Part shown: in pieces, positions 6,903 to 10,492 of the stretch
Layout: each line of letters starts with the position of its first letter
How positions within the stretch are numbered: position 1 is the first letter of the stretch
Assembly: GCA_964617105.1 (NCBI GenBank)
Contig: CAZTWC010000113.1
Span: 1-10,492, forward strand
Length of the DNA stretch: 10,492 bases
Reading direction: 5' to 3'
DNA from: CAZTWC01 sp964617105 [NCBI: uncultured Myxococcia bacterium]
GTDB taxonomy: Bacteria > CAZTWC01
Notes under the pieces: generated by a model
Database searches by the model: none
The model's input: the letters and a program-made list of their open reading frames with translations, nothing else
Told to the model about the DNA's origin: nothing
Made by a program: the position numbers and the translations under genes

Positions 6903-8822
6903 CTATATCAAGTAAAAGCAGATAACGATTATTCCTAACAATATTCCAAAAGCGTAGGTTTGAACATTTCCGCTTTGGACATATTTTAACAAATGGCCGC
7001 TTTTTTCCACCATTTTGGCGGAGCCAAGTACCATCATGCCATTTATTACAAAGTCGTCAATTTTGGTCCATAACAGATGTGAGCCGTTTTTAATCGATTG
7101 CACAAATGCGTAGTCGTATAGTTCATCGATAAACCACTTGTTGGAAACTGCATCGTGAAGATTCGGAAATTTTTGGGCAATCTCTTTAGGTTTGGTGGAT
7201 TTTCGATTGAAGTATAGAACGTGGGCTAAACCCCAACCGGCAAATCCCACAGCAACAGAGGCTATCATTAGTATCCACTCCATTGCATGACCGTATTTAG
7301 GGGTATATTCAGCCGCAGGACTTATGGAAGATTGGAGGAAATGGTGAAAATGGTTGCTGCCCCCCAATACCGCGGGTATGCCAACCAGCCCTCCTACCAG
7401 GGCCAAAACGGCCAGGATCACTAGAGGAATAGTCATTACCGCCGGTGACTCGTGTAGGTGGTGTTTCACCTCTTCAGGAGCGGCACTTTCACCGCTAAAA
7501 GTTAGATAAACCATACGCCACATATAAAAAGCGGTCATGCCGGCGGTGATAAATCCTATCCCCCACAGGAAAAAACTGCCATTAGGTGATGCGGCAGCAT
7601 TCCAAAGTATTTCATCCTTGCTGAAGAAACCGGCAGTCAGGGGAAATCCCATGATTGCCAGGGTTGATATGATAAAAGTAATACCGGTTAAAGGCATTTT
7701 TTTCAGTAATCCACCCATTTGCTTGATGTTTTGGATCCCGCCCATAGCATGAATTACACTGCCAGCACCCAAAAAGAGGCAGGCTTTGAAAAAAGCGTGA
7801 GTCATCAAATGAAAAATACCGGCGGAAAAAGCTCCCACTCCAACCGCCAAAAACATGTATCCTAATTGGCTAACGGTTGAGTAGGCCAGCACCTTTTTTA
7901 TATCGTTTTGAGCAATACCAATGGTAGCGGCAAAAAATGCGGTTACTGCACCTACAGTGGCCACCACCCCCATGGCAGTAGGTGAAAGCAGGTAGAGAAA
8001 ATTTAGTTTGACGATCATATAGACACCGGCGGTCACCATGGTAGCAGCGTGAATTAAGGCGCTAACCGGGGTAGGACCAGCCATGGCATCGGGCAGCCAC
8101 ACATAGAGGGGAATTTGAGCAGATTTTCCGGTGGCGCCCAAAAACAACAACAGGCAAATTGCGGTGGGAGCCCAGTCGGGCAACAGGTTCAAATTGGCTT
8201 TTACGCCAACAAAGTCCACTGCTCCTGTAAATAGAAAAATCAGAAGAATCCCCAGGATAAAGCCGAAGTCACCAATTCGGTTGACAATAAAAGCTTTTTG
8301 ACCGGCTTTGGATTTTTCCATATCTTCGAACCAAAAACCAATCAAGAGATAGGAGCATAGACCTACCCCTTCCCATCCAATAAACATCATCACCAGGTTA
8401 TCGCCCATTACCAGTAATATCATGGCAAAGACAAACAGGTTCAAATAACTGAAATACCTGGCGTATGACTTATCTTCCGCCATATAGCCTATTGAGTAGA
8501 GGTGGATGACTGAACTTACGCCTGTAACCACTAGCAGCATAACAGCACTTAATGAATCAACCAGAAAACCGGCTGTTACGTTAAGTTTTCCCGATGAGAT
8601 CCAGTTATAAAGTACGCTGCTTACGGGTTGGTGAGTAGTGTATACGAAATAAAAGGTCAAACAGGATACTAAAAAGGATAGAAAAACTGCCCCAACTGCA
8701 ATGGTGTGGACTATTCGCTTAGGCATATAATGTCCTAGCAGACCATTAAAAATCGCCCCCAGCAGGGGAAAAAGCGGTATCAGGTAGAGGTAGTTTTCAA
8801 ATATGATGGTGTTTGGCTCCAT
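6903..8822 (-). CDS. nuoL: NADH-quinone oxidoreductase subunit L
   Basis: The distal antiporter-like subunit of complex I, which also carries the long lateral helix running along the membrane arm. At 639 residues it has the usual length. Visible landmarks: Glu151 in TM5 (MMFIGWEGVGLCSYLLIGFW), Lys233 in TM7 (GATGKSAQIPLYVWLPDAM), the loop MAGPTPVSALIHAATMVTAG with His258 in TM8, Lys346 (THAFFKACLF), and the Lys402-Asp403 pair of TM12 (GFFSKDEILW). The C-terminal part (about 556-615: NKWFIDELYDYAFVQ, then an amphipathic stretch) fits the lateral helix, and a last hydrophobic segment (623-639) anchors the end. The ATG at 8820-8822 lies 18 bp after the nuoK stop; GAGGA within that gap is a plausible if distant ribosome site. 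Confidence 0.98.
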   Translation of the reverse strand: MEPNTIIFENYLYLIPLFPLLGAIFNGLLGHYMPKRIVHTIAVGAVFLSFLVSCLTFYFVYTTHQPVSSVLYNWISSGKLNVTAGFLVDSLSAVMLLVVTGVSSVIHLYSIGYMAEDKSYARYFSYLNLFVFAMILLVMGDNLVMMFIGWEGVGLCSYLLIGFWFEDMEKSKAGQKAFIVNRIGDFGFILGILLIFLFTGAVDFVGVKANLNLLPDWAPTAICLLLFLGATGKSAQIPLYVWLPDAMAGPTPVSALIHAATMVTAGVYMIVKLNFLYLLSPTAMGVVATVGAVTAFFAATIGIAQNDIKKVLAYSTVSQLGYMFLAVGVGAFSAGIFHLMTHAFFKACLFLGAGSVIHAMGGIQNIKQMGGLLKKMPLTGITFIISTLAIMGFPLTAGFFSKDEILWNAAASPNGSFFLWGIGFITAGMTAFYMWRMVYLTFSGESAAPEEVKHHLHESPAVMTIPLVILAVLALVGGLVGIPAVLGGSNHFHHFLQSSISPAAEYTPKYGHAMEWILMIASVAVGFAGWGLAHVLYFNRKSTKPKEIAQKFPNLHDAVSNKWFIDELYDYAFVQSIKNGSHLLWTKIDDFVINGMMVLGSAKMVEKSGHLLKYVQSGNVQTYAFGILLGIIVICFYLI

Positions 8823-8840
8823 TGCTTTACTCTGTCCTCG

Positions 8841-9143
8841 TTAGTATTTTAAGTTATTCACTTCGTCCAGATTAATGGTGCGGTGATTTCTATATATGGC
8901 TATTACAATGGCCAACCCCACGGCAGCTTCTGCTGCAACTACGGCAATTATTAAAAATACCATCACATGGCCATCGAGTTTATTAAAGAAACGGCTGAAA
9001 GAGAGGAAAGTCATGTTGGCGGCGTTAAACATCAATTCCAAAGACATAAATACGGTAATCGCGTTGCGCCTGGTTAGAAAGCCAGCCATGCCGATTAAAA
9101 AGAGAATTGCACCTAAAATTAAAAAATGGGGAAGATTGATCAT
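8841..9143 (-). CDS. nuoK: NADH-quinone oxidoreductase subunit K
   Basis: Small three-helix subunit of the complex I membrane arm, homologous to MrpC, lying between NuoJ/NuoA and NuoN in the enzyme. It is exactly the usual 100 residues. The two buried glutamates needed for proton transfer are present: Glu36 (MSLELMFNAANM) in helix 2 and Glu72 (VVAAEAAVGLAIVI) in helix 3. The ATG at 9141-9143 is preceded by GAGAG about 10 nt upstream. The gene is 40 bp downstream of nuoJ and 18 bp upstream of nuoL, so it lies within the operon. Confidence 0.98.
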   Translation of the reverse strand: MINLPHFLILGAILFLIGMAGFLTRRNAITVFMSLELMFNAANMTFLSFSRFFNKLDGHVMVFLIIAVVAAEAAVGLAIVIAIYRNHRTINLDEVNNLKY

Positions 9144-9183
9144 TTTATTAAGTCTCTCGAATAAAAAAATTATTTAATATAAA

Positions 9184-9678
9184 TTACAACCGTTTTTTAG
9201 CCAGAACCACTGCCCCTACCATAGCCACTAAGAGCAGTATCGACACCACTTCAAAGGGGAAAACGTAGTTGGTAAACAAAAGTTGACCAACCGCTTCAAC
9301 GCTGCCGTATTTTTCCGATACCGGCATAAATTTAAAAGCGGAAACGGTTTTGAATATTTTGAAGAGCATGGCTCCAAATAAGATTACGCCCATTACACTA
9401 AGAAATTTGACCATACTATACTGGCGGTAAGTCAACTCTTTTTTATTGAGATTCAAGAACATAATCACAAAAATAAATAGCACCATTACCGCACCGGCAT
9501 ATACCAATACCTGGATAATAGCCAGAAAGTGAGCCTCCAGTAATACATATATACCGGCAACACAGATAAACGTACCTATCAAAGCCAAAGCACCGTTTAT
9601 GGGATTACGGGCGGCTACCACGGTGATTGCGCCTGCGATAGATAAGAAACTAAGCAGGTAAAACAAGAAAGACTCCAT
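9184..9678 (-). CDS. nuoJ: NADH-quinone oxidoreductase subunit J
   Basis: Five-helix membrane subunit of complex I that links the quinone-site subunits to the antiporter-like ones. At 164 residues it is of normal size. Helix 3 carries the conserved VLVYAGAVMVLFIFVIMFLN run (58-77) with Tyr60, the region of the pi-bulge that switches during turnover. The C-terminal helix has FEVVSILLLVAMVGAVVLAKK (142-162), also typical. The hydrophilic loop between helices 4 and 5 (about 110-135) is longer and less conserved. The ATG at 9676-9678 has AGGA at 9686-9689, 7 nt upstream. It is the first gene of the unit: no nuoI or nuoH precedes it, and the neighbour beyond the promoter is on the opposite strand. 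Confidence 0.96.
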   Translation of the reverse strand: MESFLFYLLSFLSIAGAITVVAARNPINGALALIGTFICVAGIYVLLEAHFLAIIQVLVYAGAVMVLFIFVIMFLNLNKKELTYRQYSMVKFLSVMGVILFGAMLFKIFKTVSAFKFMPVSEKYGSVEAVGQLLFTNYVFPFEVVSILLLVAMVGAVVLAKKRL

Positions 9679-9732
9679 GGTTTTATCCTATCTAACAAGT
9701 TAAAAAAACGAGCAATTTAATTTAGTTGCAGA

Positions 9733-9761
9733 AAACTATCTTATTTTTATTTTCTTGTCAA
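9733..9761 (-). promoter_or_regulatory. Candidate sigma70 promoter of the nuoJKLMN operon
   Basis: On the minus strand a perfect TTGACA (9756-9761) is followed after 17 bp by TAGTTT (9733-9738), a poor -10 matching three of six bases. Transcription would begin near 9726, leaving a leader of about 48 nt before the nuoJ ATG. The spacer is AT-rich. A strong -35 with a weak -10 would fit an activator-assisted promoter, but no operator is recognisable. Confidence 0.45.
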
Positions 9762-9853
9762 GGAAAATAAGAGTGCCACTATATTGGACCGGATTATTAG
9801 CAGTTCCTGTCCGAGAATTCTATGTGCCTCAAGAATTTGATGACGTTTTTTTC

Positions 9854-9882
9854 TTGAAAATTATTAAAACAAAAACTAAAAT
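9854..9882 (+). promoter_or_regulatory. Candidate sigma70 promoter of the divergent reductase gene
   Basis: TTGAAA (9854-9859) and TAAAAT (9877-9882), each one base from consensus, are separated by exactly 17 bp on the plus strand. The -10 ends 7 bp before the ATG at 9890, so transcription would begin at or next to the start codon, and no Shine-Dalgarno is present. The surroundings are A/T-rich, so a chance match is possible. Confidence 0.45.
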
Positions 9883-9889
9883 ATAAAAC

Positions 9890-10492
9890 ATGAATGAACT
9901 AAAAAAAAAAAGTTATTTTATAACCGGGGTTCCTGGTTTTATTTCTAAACACCTGGTGACCAAATTAATGGAGCAAAACTGCTTGCTCACTCTTTTAATC
10001 GAAGGTCATAATTTTGGCTCTACTCAGAGTTTTATCGGACAGTTGGCCAACATTTTTCCTGATGCTGAAACCAGGATTACCACAATTGTAGGTGATATAT
10101 CCCGGCCAAACTTGGATATACCTGGTGAATTATACCAGGACTTAACCCACAACATTACCGATGTATTTCATTTGGCGGCTATTACTGACCGGCAGGTGAA
10201 AGAAGAAATAGCCTACAAAGTGAATGTCACGGGTACAAAAAATATTTTAAACCTGTGTAACACCATTAAAAACCTCAACCGATTTAACCATGTTAGTACT
10301 TGTTATGTTAGCGGAAAAAGGAAGGGCCTGGTTTTTGAGGATGAGTTGGATTGCGGACAAAAATTCAATAATTTTTATGAGAGAAGCAAATTTTTAGCCG
10401 AACTAGAGATTGATAAATATAAAGACCAAATACCCATTTCAATTTTCCGGCCATCCATGGTGGTTGGTGATTCTAAAACAGGAAAAACCGAT
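9890..10492 (+). CDS. Extended SDR oxidoreductase (NAD_binding_4 type), 5' part
   Basis: First 201 codons of a gene that runs off the window. The product is an extended short-chain dehydrogenase/reductase, probably NADP(H)-using and cytoplasmic, most like the NAD_binding_4 group (fatty acyl-CoA and thioester reductases, some sugar-nucleotide epimerases). Seen in order: a nucleotide-binding turn T12-G-V-P-G-F-I-S, where the third glycine of GxxGxxG is Ser19; GDIS (68-71); DVFHLAAITD (91-100); VNVTGTKNIL (111-120); STCYVSGKRKG (136-146) with the catalytic Ser/Thr; the YxxxK pair Tyr163/Lys167; and FRPSMVVGDSKTG (186-198). The STxYVSGxRxG and RPSxVVGDSxTG signatures point to this group. The ATG at 9890 is the only possible start, since TAA lies in frame at 9884-9886. 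It is divergent from nuoJ. The substrate cannot be told. Confidence 0.85.
   Translation, partial: MNELKKKSYFITGVPGFISKHLVTKLMEQNCLLTLLIEGHNFGSTQSFIGQLANIFPDAETRITTIVGDISRPNLDIPGELYQDLTHNITDVFHLAAITDRQVKEEIAYKVNVTGTKNILNLCNTIKNLNRFNHVSTCYVSGKRKGLVFEDELDCGQKFNNFYERSKFLAELEIDKYKDQIPISIFRPSMVVGDSKTGKTD

Noticed and set aside
9756-9777. Sigma54-type promoter (TGGCAC ahead of TTGAC) before nuoJ
   Set aside because: The GC of the -12 element is missing at the required spacing; the TTGACA fits a sigma70 -35 better.
9814-9821. AGAATTCT palindrome between the divergent genes as an operator
   Set aside because: An 8-bp palindrome with no further symmetry or repetition is expected by chance in AT-rich DNA.

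Overview
The window is AT-rich bacterial chromosome, apparently from a Gram-negative organism. The evidence is a small lipoprotein with a signal peptide, a full set of bacterial complex I membrane subunits, and an exodeoxyribonuclease VII small subunit. A Desulfobacterota-like or other deep-branching proteobacterial source would fit the gene content, but nothing here fixes the taxon. There is no rRNA, tRNA, CRISPR array or intact insertion sequence.

Layout. Positions 9-2728 (minus strand) hold a large FapA/DUF342-family polymer-like protein followed 23 bp later by xseB, apparently one transcript with a recognisable promoter at 2766-2793. Positions 2729-3200 are an odd intergenic stretch. It contains tandem 11-bp repeats just behind the FapA promoter, a locally GC-rich block with a CCCGGG hairpin and seven G-runs, and then a possible 34-codon ORF whose stop overlaps the GTG start of a small cysteine-rich lipoprotein (3201-3446, plus strand). 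The lipoprotein is followed in the same frame by what looks like a remnant of a DUF234-type ATPase (3447-3665).

Positions 3672-9678 (minus strand) are a tight five-gene operon, nuoJ-nuoK-nuoL-nuoM-nuoN. It encodes most of the proton-pumping membrane arm of NADH:quinone oxidoreductase. All key buried Glu/Lys residues of the antiporter-like subunits L, M and N and both glutamates of NuoK are present, so the pump should work. The remaining subunits (A-I) are not next to it: nuoJ is preceded by its own candidate promoter (TTGACA-17-TAGTTT) and a divergently transcribed gene, so the complex I genes are split in this genome.

That divergent gene (9890 to the window edge, plus strand) encodes an extended short-chain dehydrogenase/reductase of the NAD_binding_4 type. 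Its promoter is so close to the ATG that the mRNA may be leaderless, and an 11-A tract lies in codons 4-8. The window's main novelty candidates are small: the overlapping small ORF/lipoprotein pair, the structured GC-rich block, the three-module FapA protein, and the basic tail on NuoM. I did not find a clearly new multi-gene system.
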